Origin: JBCBAP01 sp038532435
Lineage (GTDB): Bacteria > Pseudomonadota > Alphaproteobacteria > Rhodobacterales > Rhodobacteraceae
Assembly: GCA_038532435.1 (NCBI GenBank)
Contig: JBCBAP010000098.1
Coordinates: 1 to 9,429, forward strand
DNA: 9,429 bases
Reading direction: 5' to 3'
Made by a program: the position numbers and the translations under genes. The notes under the pieces are model-generated. The model ran no database searches. It was not told the DNA's origin and saw only the letters and a list, made by a program, of their open reading frames with translations. Within the stretch, counting starts at the first letter, position 1, and every line of letters begins with the position of its first letter. Shown piece by piece: positions 1-6,053 of this stretch.

Positions 1-356
1 GGTTCCAGCTCGAGGCAGCGATCCAGGCGGTGCACGCGGACCGGATGATGACCGGGATCACGAACTGGCGGGCGATCGCGCAGCTCTATGAGGGGTTGCT
101 CCAGATCGCACCGACCGTCGGCGCGGCGGTCGGGCGTGCAGCGGCCGTGGGCCGTGCGGTGGGACCCGATGCGGGGCTCCGGGCGCTCGAACAGATCGAT
201 CCGGAGGCTGTCGCCGGCTTTCAGCCCTACTGGGCCACCCGGGCGCATCTTTTGAAGGCGGGGGATCTGCCGGAGGCTGACGATGCGTTCGACAAGGCAA
301 TCAGCCTCACCACGGACCCGGTTCTCCGCCAGTATCTCGAACGCCAAAGGGTCTGA
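1..356 (+). CDS. ECF-type RNA polymerase sigma factor, C-terminal part (5' end outside window)
   Basis: The reading frame is open from the left edge (first whole codon at position 3) to TGA at 354-356, so this is the last ~117 residues of a longer protein. A GTG at 30 is internal: the residues before it (FQLEAAIQAVHADR) match the family pattern 'YQLQAAIAAVHAEA..TDW'. This C-terminal region, with NWRAIAQLYEGLLQIAPT, then the VGRAAAVGRAVGP helix pair, then a TPR-like ending (PYWATRAHLLKAGDLPEADDAF...YLERQRV), is typical of the large ECF sigma factors carrying a DUF6596/TPR-like C-terminal extension (the ECF42-like class, about 400 residues). The sigma2 and sigma4 domains that bind core polymerase and promoter DNA would lie upstream and are not seen. 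In this class the tail is thought to control sigma activity in place of an anti-sigma factor. The gene converges with modC (19 bases between the two stops). Family assignment is fairly sure; its regulon cannot be read from here. Confidence 0.8.
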   Translation, partial: FQLEAAIQAVHADRMMTGITNWRAIAQLYEGLLQIAPTVGAAVGRAAAVGRAVGPDAGLRALEQIDPEAVAGFQPYWATRAHLLKAGDLPEADDAFDKAISLTTDPVLRQYLERQRV

Positions 357-375
357 GCCGAAGCCAGAGACCTGA

Positions 376-1473
376 TCAGGCCAAGGCACCGACAGACACA
401 TCCGCGCGGGAGATCGCGGTTGCGTTAATCACCGCAAAACACTCAAGGCCGGGGGCGAGGTCGAGCGCGTTCAACGCCCGCCGCGGGACCCGGGCCAGGA
501 TACGCTCGGGGCCAAGCGACAGGGCAACCGCAGCACCGGGCCCTTCACCCGGGCGGATCGACAGTATAGTGACCGGCACCACGTTGAGCGCACTGAGCGT
601 CGCTGGCCGTTCCCGCGCAAGCGTTACGTCCGCCGCGTTGATCCGCAGGCGCACCAGCGTGCCCGGCGGCTCCTCCACTTCGGGCATCAAGAGCGGCACG
701 TCGCCCACCGTGATTGCGGACAGGCCGTCCGCCGGGTGATGCGCGTGGAGTGTCGCCTGCAGCACCGCCCCAGCCTCCCGCACGCCCAAAGCCGGAACAG
801 CGGCAGGATCCGCAAGCACCTCAGCCGTCGGGCCGGACCGCTGCACCGCCCCTTCCTTTAGAACGACCAGCGTGCGGGCGATCTGGGCCACCTCCGCCAC
901 GGAGTGGGTGACATAGAGCATGGGGACGGAGGTCTCCTCCCCCAGCCGCAACAGGTAACGCAGGATTTCCGCCTTGCGCGGCGCGTCAAGGGCCGCAAGC
1001 GGCTCGTCCAGCAGCAAAAGCCGCGGACGTGTCATCAGCGCTCGGGCGAGAGCCACGCGGCTCCGCTCCCCTCCCGACAGGTCGGCGGTACCCCGCCCGA
1101 GCAGGGGACGCAGGTCGAACAGATGCACGAGACGCTCCACCTCATCCCGCGCGATCCGTCCGCCAAAGAGACGGCCGAAGGCGAGGTTTTGCCCCACGGA
1201 GAGATGCGGGAAAAGGCGGGCATCCTGAAAGACGTAGCCGATGCGACGTCGGTGAACGGCAACATGGACCGACGCCTCCGTGTCCGTCAGCACCTCTCCG
1301 TCCACCGCAATGCGCCCGCCCTCTGGGTGCAACAGCCCGGCAACCGCACGGATCACGCTGGTCTTCCCCGCGCCGGACCGCCCGAAAAGGGCGGTGATGC
1401 CCGGTGGTGCCTCGAAACGCGCATCGAGGGTGAAGCCGCCGAGGCGGTGCCGGATGTCGACGCTCAGGCTCAT
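376..1473 (-). CDS. modC: Molybdate ABC transporter, ATP-binding protein ModC
   Basis: 365-residue cytoplasmic ATPase that powers molybdate import through ModB. Start is ATG at 1473, which overlaps the modB stop in ATGA; the frame stays open far upstream, but that extension is low-complexity antisense-like sequence over modB. Seen in order: Walker A GRSGAGKT (31-38), Q-loop Q83 in YVFQDARLFPHLSV, ABC signature LSGGE (132-136), Walker B LLLLDEP (152-158) with catalytic E157, D-loop ALD (161-163), H-loop H190. The C-terminal third carries a molybdate-binding TOBE/Mop domain (about 290-358, beginning SALNVVPVTI), which separates ModC from sulfate or iron ABC ATPases, and the length fits ModC (about 350-365). 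The residue after LSGGER is Ser rather than the common Gln, a minor variation. The SD is weak, so translation probably depends on coupling to modB. Last gene of the mod cluster; no modD follows. Confidence 0.96.
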   Translation of the reverse strand: MSLSVDIRHRLGGFTLDARFEAPPGITALFGRSGAGKTSVIRAVAGLLHPEGGRIAVDGEVLTDTEASVHVAVHRRRIGYVFQDARLFPHLSVGQNLAFGRLFGGRIARDEVERLVHLFDLRPLLGRGTADLSGGERSRVALARALMTRPRLLLLDEPLAALDAPRKAEILRYLLRLGEETSVPMLYVTHSVAEVAQIARTLVVLKEGAVQRSGPTAEVLADPAAVPALGVREAGAVLQATLHAHHPADGLSAITVGDVPLLMPEVEEPPGTLVRLRINAADVTLARERPATLSALNVVPVTILSIRPGEGPGAAVALSLGPERILARVPRRALNALDLAPGLECFAVINATAISRADVSVGALA

Positions 1474-2168
1474 CGGCCCGCAACCCGTTTCCGTGTGCGA
1501 CGGCTCAGCCACTCGGACACGCCAACGGCGCCCAGGGCGACGAGCACCGAGACCAGGACGAGGCGGAGCGCCCCCGCCTCCCCGTCTGGCACCTGCAGCG
1601 CCGCGTAGATCGCGGACGGAACCGTCTGTGTCTGACCCGGAATAGCGGAGACGAACGTGATCGTTGCACCGAACTCTCCCATTGCCTTGGCAAAGGCCAG
1701 AACCGACCCGGCGAGAATACCGGGCAGGATCAGCGGCAACGTCACGGTGAGAAAGCGGAGGACGGGACCGGCACCGAGCGTGGCTGCGGCCTCCTCCAGG
1801 CCTGCATCGACCGCCTCCACCGCGAGCCTGATCGCGCGGACCATCAGCGGAAATGCCATGATCGCCGCGGCCAGCACCGCTCCGGTCCAGCGGAACGCGA
1901 GCACGATGTCGAACTGTGCCTCCAGCCATCCGCCGACGGGCCCCCTCCGTCCGAAGACAACGAGCAGAAGATAGCCGGTAACCACGGGTGGCAGGACAAG
2001 CGGCAGATGCACCAGCGCGTTGAGCAGCCCGTGGCCGCGAAACCGCCCCCGGGCGAGCAGGAGGGCGACGGCGATACCCACGGGCAGGCTCAGCAGCGTG
2101 GCCCAGAACGACACGCGCAGCGACAGCAGCACGATCCCCCATTCCTGCGCCGTGAGCCAGCCGGTCAT
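1470..2168 (-). CDS. modB: Molybdate ABC transporter, permease protein ModB
   Basis: 232-residue inner-membrane permease forming the molybdate channel as a homodimer. ATG at 2168 is chosen because it has a good SD (GGAG, 5-base gap) and overlaps the modA stop by one base (TGATG); the longer open frame to 2459 runs over modA and has no transporter-like sequence. About five to six hydrophobic segments are visible: near 11-39, 49-72, 88-110, 140-161, and 200-218. The EAA loop (EEAAATLGAGPVLRFLTVTLP, starting at 125) ends in the PLILPG turn and is the docking site for ModC. GEFGATI (165-171) is characteristic of the ModB/CysT/CysW permeases. Ends in a basic tail (SRRTRKRVAGR), expected on the cytoplasmic side. 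Length is normal for ModB (about 220-235). Sits between modA and modC, so the assignment to molybdate rather than sulfate is firm from context. Confidence 0.96.
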   Translation of the reverse strand: MTGWLTAQEWGIVLLSLRVSFWATLLSLPVGIAVALLLARGRFRGHGLLNALVHLPLVLPPVVTGYLLLVVFGRRGPVGGWLEAQFDIVLAFRWTGAVLAAAIMAFPLMVRAIRLAVEAVDAGLEEAAATLGAGPVLRFLTVTLPLILPGILAGSVLAFAKAMGEFGATITFVSAIPGQTQTVPSAIYAALQVPDGEAGALRLVLVSVLVALGAVGVSEWLSRRTRKRVAGR

Positions 2169-2902
2169 CAGCGCTCCAGCACCGTGAACCCGAACCGGGT
2201 GAAGATGGATGCGGCGCGGGGGGAGAGGAGGTCCTCGAACACCGCAGCGGCGTCGGGGCGCGCCGACGCGGTCAGCGCGACGGGGTATCGGATCGCAGGG
2301 TGGCGGGAAGGGTCGATCCGCCAGGCAGCGTGGACGCGGGGTTCGACGAGCAGATCGGTCTCGTAAACCACACCGAACCGCGCCTCCCCCCGCGCCACCA
2401 GCGCCAGTGCAGCGCGCACATTGTCGGTCTGGGCGACCCGGCCCGCGACGGCGTCCCACACACCAGCGGACGTGAGCGCGGCCTTGCCGTAGATGCCCGC
2501 AGGCACCGCATCAGTGAAGGCCATCGCGAGAAAGTCAGAGCCGAGACGCGCGGGCAGGTCCGCCAGCTCGGAAAACGCGGCCTGACCAGCGCCCGCGATG
2601 ACGAGCCGGTTGCCGAGCAGATCAACCCGGCTGCCTTGTCGGAGTGCTCCCCGATCCGCCAGCCACCCCATCCAGTCCGAGTTGGCCAGAAACACGATGT
2701 CCGCGGGGGCCCCGAGATCGACCTGTCGCGCCGCGGTTGAGCTTCCCGAATAGGCGACCGTCACATCGACACCATCGTCGGCCCGCGTTGCCACGATCTC
2801 ATCCAGGGCGGACTTGAGGCTCGCCGCGGCGAAGATCACCACGGTCTCCGCCCGCGCCATAAGCGGCATCAGCCAAAGCAGGAGGATCAGGAAAAGGCGC
2901 AT
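2168..2902 (-). CDS. modA: Molybdate ABC transporter, periplasmic substrate-binding protein ModA
   Basis: 244-residue periplasmic protein that binds molybdate (and tungstate) and delivers it to ModBC. Residues 1-18 form a Sec signal peptide (MRLFLILLLWLMPLMARA, cleavage expected after ARA); there is no lipobox Cys, so the mature protein is soluble. The ligand-binding pattern of the ModA family is recognisable: FAAASL (24-29) with S28, YSGSS (51-55), DAVPAGIYGKAAL (131-143), TDNVRAAL (159-166), and GVVYETD (177-183) with Y180. These correspond to the five loops that hold the oxyanion in known ModA structures. Length matches the family. Start ATG at 2902 has GGAG four bases upstream (positions 2907-2910 on the plus strand). 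First gene of the transporter; the 59-base gap before it is the only sizeable gap in the five-gene cluster and holds the promoter and ModE-box-like sites. Tungstate-specific TupA is unlikely because modB and modC follow. Confidence 0.96.
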   Translation of the reverse strand: MRLFLILLLWLMPLMARAETVVIFAAASLKSALDEIVATRADDGVDVTVAYSGSSTAARQVDLGAPADIVFLANSDWMGWLADRGALRQGSRVDLLGNRLVIAGAGQAAFSELADLPARLGSDFLAMAFTDAVPAGIYGKAALTSAGVWDAVAGRVAQTDNVRAALALVARGEARFGVVYETDLLVEPRVHAAWRIDPSRHPAIRYPVALTASARPDAAAVFEDLLSPRAASIFTRFGFTVLER

Positions 2903-2912
2903 GCGGCTCCAG

Positions 2913-2936
2913 CGATATGTACCATCGGGAATATCG
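2913..2936. promoter_or_regulatory. ModE-box-like operator 1, overlapping the modA -10
   Basis: A 24-bp palindrome with perfect 6-base outer arms: CGATAT (2913-2918) and ATATCG (2931-2936), 12 bases apart. The plus-strand pattern is CGATATGT, 8 bases, GAATATCG. From memory, ModE (Mo-box) sites of E. coli and Rhodobacter have the same build: two TATA-rich arms beginning CGnTAT and ending ATAnCG over about 24 bp. The left half of the box as read on the minus strand covers the predicted -10 hexamer, a position suited to repression of modABC when molybdate is plentiful. Confidence 0.65.
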
Positions 2937-2958
2937 AAACTCGGCGCAGGATTCGCAA
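2930..2958 (-). promoter_or_regulatory. Predicted sigma-70 promoter of modABC
   Basis: On the minus strand TTGCGA (plus coordinates 2953-2958; 4 of 6 matches to TTGACA) is followed after exactly 17 bases by GATATT (2930-2935; 4 of 6 to TATAAT). Transcription would begin around 2923, leaving a leader of about 20 bases that includes the GGAG of modA. Hexamer matches are only moderate. The placement relative to the two palindromes strengthens the call. Confidence 0.5.
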
Positions 2959-2959
2959 G

Positions 2960-2983
2960 CGTTATGTGTCGCCCGACATATCC
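2960..2983. promoter_or_regulatory. ModE-box-like operator 2, just upstream of the modA -35
   Basis: Plus-strand pattern CGTTATGT, 8 bases, ACATATCC over 24 bp; the 8-base arms match in 6 of 8 positions. It shares the layout and most arm bases of operator 1 (CGWTATGT, 8 bases, then nnATATCS), centre to centre 47 bp away. It overlaps the stop codon and last codons of the ModE-like gene, and ends one base before the predicted -35. The inner part also contains TGTCG-CC-CGACA, a perfect short inverted repeat. Because it lies partly in coding sequence, confidence is lower than for operator 1. Confidence 0.5.
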
Positions 2984-3318
2984 CCACGCAGACGTTCGAT
3001 CGCCGCGATCTCGACACCTCCCGCCTCACGTGCCAGCTCCTCAAGCGCCCGGTAGCGGGAGAGGACGTTGCGCCCGAGATCTGTGAGACGCGCTCCTCCC
3101 CCGGTGGCCCCCCCCCGGGAGCTCTCCACAAGGGGAGCGGGAAACATCGCGTTGAGCGTCTCAACGAGCATCCAGGCGCGCTTGTAACTCATGCCCATGC
3201 GTCGTCCCGCCGCCGCGATGGATCCCGTCTCTTCGATAAGATCCATCAGATCAGCCTTTCCCGGGCCGATCATGTCACCCCCGTCAAAGACGAGGCGCAG
3301 GCGGAGGCGGGCGCTCAC
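2962..3318 (-). CDS. ModE-like single-domain winged-helix regulator
   Basis: 118-residue DNA-binding protein matching the N-terminal half of ModE, the molybdate-responsive repressor. Seen: the family's RLRLVF opening strand (5-11), the recognition helix-turn-helix GSIAAAGRRMGMSYKRAW (32-49), a wing containing SRGGATGGGARLTDLG (67-82), and a dimerisation helix (83-98). It stops there: the C-terminal Mop/TOBE pair that binds molybdate in full-length ModE (about 260 residues) is absent, so it either senses through a partner or responds differently. Start is GTG at 3318, within a GTGA overlap with the methyltransferase stop; a later ATG (residue 16) would delete the conserved RLRLVF strand. Position directly before modABC and two nearby palindromes support a role in controlling modABC and perhaps itself. 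Repressor versus activator cannot be read from sequence. Confidence 0.88.
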   Translation of the reverse strand: MSARLRLRLVFDGGDMIGPGKADLMDLIEETGSIAAAGRRMGMSYKRAWMLVETLNAMFPAPLVESSRGGATGGGARLTDLGRNVLSRYRALEELAREAGGVEIAAIERLRGDMSGDT

Positions 3319-4529
3319 CTCCGCACCTGTCGGCTGTAGAGCATCAGACCGTGGGGCACGAGGGCGCGGTCGAGCGCCCCCCAGAGGCCCTGAAAGCTCA
3401 TCCAGTCGAGGGAAAGCTCCGCCGCGATCTGGCCGAGCGTTCGCGTCCCGTCCGCCCGGGCGAGCGCCACCCCGGCCGCCTTCGGCACTTCGATCACGCA
3501 GGTCTCGTGGGGAAGGCTTGCGCGGAACTGTCCCTTTCGCGCGATTTGCTCACCCAGCTTTACGGCAGGTACCGCGGGCAGGATCGGGCGGAGTGCAGCA
3601 TCGGTCGGGCGGGCCACGTGACCGTCCGCGGATTTGGCCACATAGACGTTGTGCACCTTGATGTCTCCGCGCAGCTTTTCCGCGAGCGCCATCGCCTCGA
3701 TGGGGGGCAGTTCCCGCGCCCGGCCCCGCAAACCTTCGGGAACGATGCGGGACAGATCATACTGCGCAGGCGGGAGGAACGACACGAGGGAGAGCGACGC
3801 ACGGTCCAGCGCAGCGACCAGATCGCTGACCGTGTAGGCCCTGTCCTGCGAGTGCAGGAGCAGGTCGTAGAGCCCGGCGTCGGAGATCTCATGATCCCGG
3901 AGCAGACTGTTCTTGGCGAAAGCGTTGTGCGCGGGCAGGTCTGCCAGCATCTCACGCGCCGTCTCCACTTTCTCCGCGGCCGGCAGGCCCCCCAACAGGC
4001 CGCGAAAGACGTCCTGCATCTCGTAGACACCGGCCCGGCCAAAGGGCGCGTACACCATCAGCCCCAAGCCGCCATCGTCCGCAACCGCATCGCTTAGGGC
4101 GCGGAAGCCCGCGTCCGGCTCCGCCAGATGGTGCAGCACGCCGCAGCAATCGATATAGTCGAACGGGCCCTGCCCGACCGCATCGATGAGATCCATCCGC
4201 TGAAACGTGATGCTCTCGAGAGACCGGATCTCCGCCCGCTTTCGCGCGATCTCAAGCGATGCGTCGGACAGATCGACCGCGAGGATTTCCGCGGGAAACC
4301 CGTTGCGCTGCAGATGCGTGGCAAGCTGGATCAGCCCGTCCCCGGTGCCGCATCCCGCCACCAGCACCCGAAAGGGCTGCGACCAGTCCCTGCGTCCGCG
4401 AAAGAGGTAATGGTCGACCTCAAGAAGGTTCGACGGGCTGCCCTCCAAAAGCCGGGTGCGCTCCTCCTCCGGATCCCTGTGCGGATAGGGATAGGTCTCA
4501 TATTGCTCACGTACCGGATCGGATGCCAC
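3315..4529 (-). CDS. Class I SAM-dependent methyltransferase of unknown substrate
   Basis: 404-residue cytoplasmic protein. N-terminal signature VREQYETYPYPHRD (6-19) is typical of a 'YPYP' subfamily of methyltransferases. The Rossmann methyltransferase core is clear: motif I VLVAGCGTGDG (55-65), acidic residue D86 in AVDLSD for the ribose of SAM, and DYIDCCGVLHHLAEP (124-138) as motif IV/V. After a helical middle (about 170-300) the end (about 330-404, with GTRTLGQIAAELSLDWMSFQGLWGALDRAL) looks like a small winged-helix-type domain, by eye only. The start GTG 4529 is chosen for its SD-like AGAGG six bases upstream and because the conserved protein begins there; ATG 4601 in frame (428 residues) has no SD and adds low-complexity sequence. 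The stop overlaps the GTG of the ModE-like gene, so the two are probably co-translated. Substrate (protein, lipid, cofactor or small molecule) is not recognisable. Confidence 0.85.
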   Translation of the reverse strand: MASDPVREQYETYPYPHRDPEEERTRLLEGSPSNLLEVDHYLFRGRRDWSQPFRVLVAGCGTGDGLIQLATHLQRNGFPAEILAVDLSDASLEIARKRAEIRSLESITFQRMDLIDAVGQGPFDYIDCCGVLHHLAEPDAGFRALSDAVADDGGLGLMVYAPFGRAGVYEMQDVFRGLLGGLPAAEKVETAREMLADLPAHNAFAKNSLLRDHEISDAGLYDLLLHSQDRAYTVSDLVAALDRASLSLVSFLPPAQYDLSRIVPEGLRGRARELPPIEAMALAEKLRGDIKVHNVYVAKSADGHVARPTDAALRPILPAVPAVKLGEQIARKGQFRASLPHETCVIEVPKAAGVALARADGTRTLGQIAAELSLDWMSFQGLWGALDRALVPHGLMLYSRQVRR

Positions 4530-4638
4530 GCAGTGCCTCTTCGTCGCTCGGGTCTTCCTCGGGCCGGGGAAGCCTCTCGACCTCGACAGCCCGTGCACCA
4601 TTGTGCACAGTCGCCAAGACACATCGGAGGAGCGCAGG
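4530..4638. promoter_or_regulatory. Divergent intergenic region between the methyltransferase gene and gnd
   Basis: 109 bases that must hold promoters for both directions. No pair of hexamers with good spacing stands out on either strand. Visible elements are the GTGCAC palindrome at 4593-4608 and a strong SD for gnd, GGAGG at 4626-4630, eight bases before its ATG. Confidence 0.6.
4593..4608. promoter_or_regulatory. Candidate operator GTGCAC-CATT-GTGCAC
   Basis: Two copies of the self-complementary hexamer GTGCAC separated by CATT give a 16-bp palindrome symmetrical at all but the innermost-but-one pair. It lies 30 bases before the gnd ATG and 63 bases before the methyltransferase GTG, a normal place for a transcription-factor site. 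No regulator can be named from it. Confidence 0.35.
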
Positions 4639-6042
4639 ATGGCAAGCGAAATCGGTTTGATCGGCCTAGGCACGATGGGCGCGGCTCTCGCGCTCAACAT
4701 CGCGGACAACGGCTTCGACATCTCCGTTTTCAACCGGACCACGGAGGTGACGCACAGCTTCGCCAAGGGGGCGGCCGAACTGGGCGCCCGGATCACGCCG
4801 GCAGACACGCTCGAGGAATTCGTGGCTTCCCTCGCAACACCGCGGGCGGTGCTGCTGATGGTACCGGCCGGGGCGCCGGTGGACGCAATGATCGCGCAGC
4901 TCAAGCCGCTTCTCGACCCGGCGGACCTGATCATCGACGCGGGCAACGCGAACTTCCGTGACACCCAGCGGCGGGCCGTGGAGCTTGCGGAAACCGGTCC
5001 GCGCTTCCTTGGCATCGGCGTGTCCGGTGGCGAGGAAGGGGCGCGCCACGGGCCCGCCATCATGGGCGGCGGCGCGCAGAGCGCATGGGACAGCGTCGGG
5101 CATATCCTCGAGGCGATCGCGGCGGACTTCCAGGGCACGCCCTGTGCCGCATGGCTCGGGACCGACGGGGCGGGGCACTTCGTCAAGACAGTCCACAACG
5201 GGATCGAGTACGCGGACATGCAGATGATCGCCGAGGTCTACGGCATCATGCGCGACGGTCTGGGCATGGACGCAAATGCGATCTCCAGCGTCTTCGCCCG
5301 CTGGAACGAGGGACCGTTGCAGTCCTACCTCATCGAGATCTCCGCGAAGGTGTCCTCCGCGACCGATCCCCAGTCCGGTCGCCCGGTGATCGACATCATC
5401 CTCGACCGTGCTGGGCAAAAGGGAACCGGGCGCTGGACCGCGATCGAGGCGCTGCATCTGGCCGCGCCGGCCACGACCATCGAGGCGGCGGTCGCCGCGC
5501 GCAACCTCTCCTCGCGGCTTGAGGAGCGGCAGCGGGGGGAGGAGATCTTCGGGCCTGCCCCGAGCGAGATCGCAGACAGTGACGGGCTGATCGAATTGAT
5601 GGAAGGCGCGCTGCTCGCGGGGAAGATCGCCTGCTACGCCCAGGGGTTCGGCCTGCTCAGCGCGGCATCGGCGGAGCATGGCTGGGATGTGCCCCTGCCG
5701 GAGGTCGCCAAGGTCTGGCGCGCGGGCTGCATCATCCGATCCGCCCTGCTCGACGACATGGCGCAGGCGCTGGAGGCAGCACCGGGGCTCAACCTGATGT
5801 TCGCCGACAGCTTTGCCGAGCGCATGCGCGCAAGCCACGACGCGCTTCGCCAGGTGGTCGCGCGAGCGACGCTGTCGGGTGCCCCGGTCCCATCGCTCTC
5901 CGCCGCGCTTTCATACTTCGACATGATGCGGACCGGGCGGTCGACGGCCAACTTCCTGCAGGCCCAGCGAGATTTCTTCGGCGCGCATTCGTTCGAGCGG
6001 ATCGACGAGGAAGGCAGCCATCACGGACCGTGGAAGGCCTGA
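4639..6042 (+). CDS. gnd: 6-phosphogluconate dehydrogenase, decarboxylating
   Basis: 467-residue cytoplasmic enzyme converting 6-phosphogluconate and NADP+ to ribulose 5-phosphate, CO2 and NADPH, the last oxidative step of the pentose phosphate pathway. Seen: N-terminal dinucleotide fold GLGTMG (9-14) and NRT (32-34), where R33 is the residue expected to favour NADP; substrate loop GVSGGEEGARHGP (127-139); catalytic K183 in GHFVKTVHNGIEY and E190; phosphate-binding stretch DRAGQKGTGRWT (256-267) with K261; and the C-terminal tail with R444 and H450 (QAQRDFFGAHSFER) that completes the neighbouring subunit's site. Full length for the long, dimeric form (about 468-482). ATG 4639 is chosen over an in-frame GTG at 4603 because of the strong GGAGG at 4626 and because the protein family starts there. 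It diverges from the methyltransferase and converges on the kinase with an 11-base gap. Confidence 0.97.
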   Translation: MASEIGLIGLGTMGAALALNIADNGFDISVFNRTTEVTHSFAKGAAELGARITPADTLEEFVASLATPRAVLLMVPAGAPVDAMIAQLKPLLDPADLIIDAGNANFRDTQRRAVELAETGPRFLGIGVSGGEEGARHGPAIMGGGAQSAWDSVGHILEAIAADFQGTPCAAWLGTDGAGHFVKTVHNGIEYADMQMIAEVYGIMRDGLGMDANAISSVFARWNEGPLQSYLIEISAKVSSATDPQSGRPVIDIILDRAGQKGTGRWTAIEALHLAAPATTIEAAVAARNLSSRLEERQRGEEIFGPAPSEIADSDGLIELMEGALLAGKIACYAQGFGLLSAASAEHGWDVPLPEVAKVWRAGCIIRSALLDDMAQALEAAPGLNLMFADSFAERMRASHDALRQVVARATLSGAPVPSLSAALSYFDMMRTGRSTANFLQAQRDFFGAHSFERIDEEGSHHGPWKA

Positions 6043-6053
6043 TCCGGCGGGCA

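Larger units (their letters stand above)
2903..2961 (-). promoter_or_regulatory. modA upstream region
   Basis: 59-base gap between the ModE-like gene and modA. It contains the predicted promoter, one complete ModE-box-like palindrome, the first bases of a second, and the modA SD. No hairpin followed by a T-run is seen, so nothing suggests that transcripts from the regulator gene stop here. Read-through and a dedicated modA promoter can coexist. Confidence 0.6.

Noticed and set aside
371..380. CCTGATCAGG perfect 10-bp palindrome at the end of modC
   Set aside because: No loop and no T-run, so not a terminator; it covers the modC stop codon between convergent genes, where an operator would be unexpected. 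Probably chance.
904..1608. 234-codon plus-strand open frame over modC and the end of modB
   Set aside because: Antisense to two well-supported genes, no recognisable domain or SD.
1474..2142. N-terminal extension of the modC frame across modB
   Set aside because: Arg/Gly-rich out-of-frame translation of modB; ATG 1473 gives a normal-length ModC and overlaps the modB stop.
4530..5219. N-terminal extension of the methyltransferase frame across the intergenic region and into gnd
   Set aside because: The frame is open but the sequence before GTG 4529 has no family similarity, would run antisense to gnd and has no SD; conserved sequence begins at the GTG.
4666..5838. 390-codon minus-strand open frame opposite gnd
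   Set aside because: Antisense shadow of gnd: composition is Arg/Asp/Gly-rich with no domain, and gnd is an intact full-length enzyme gene.
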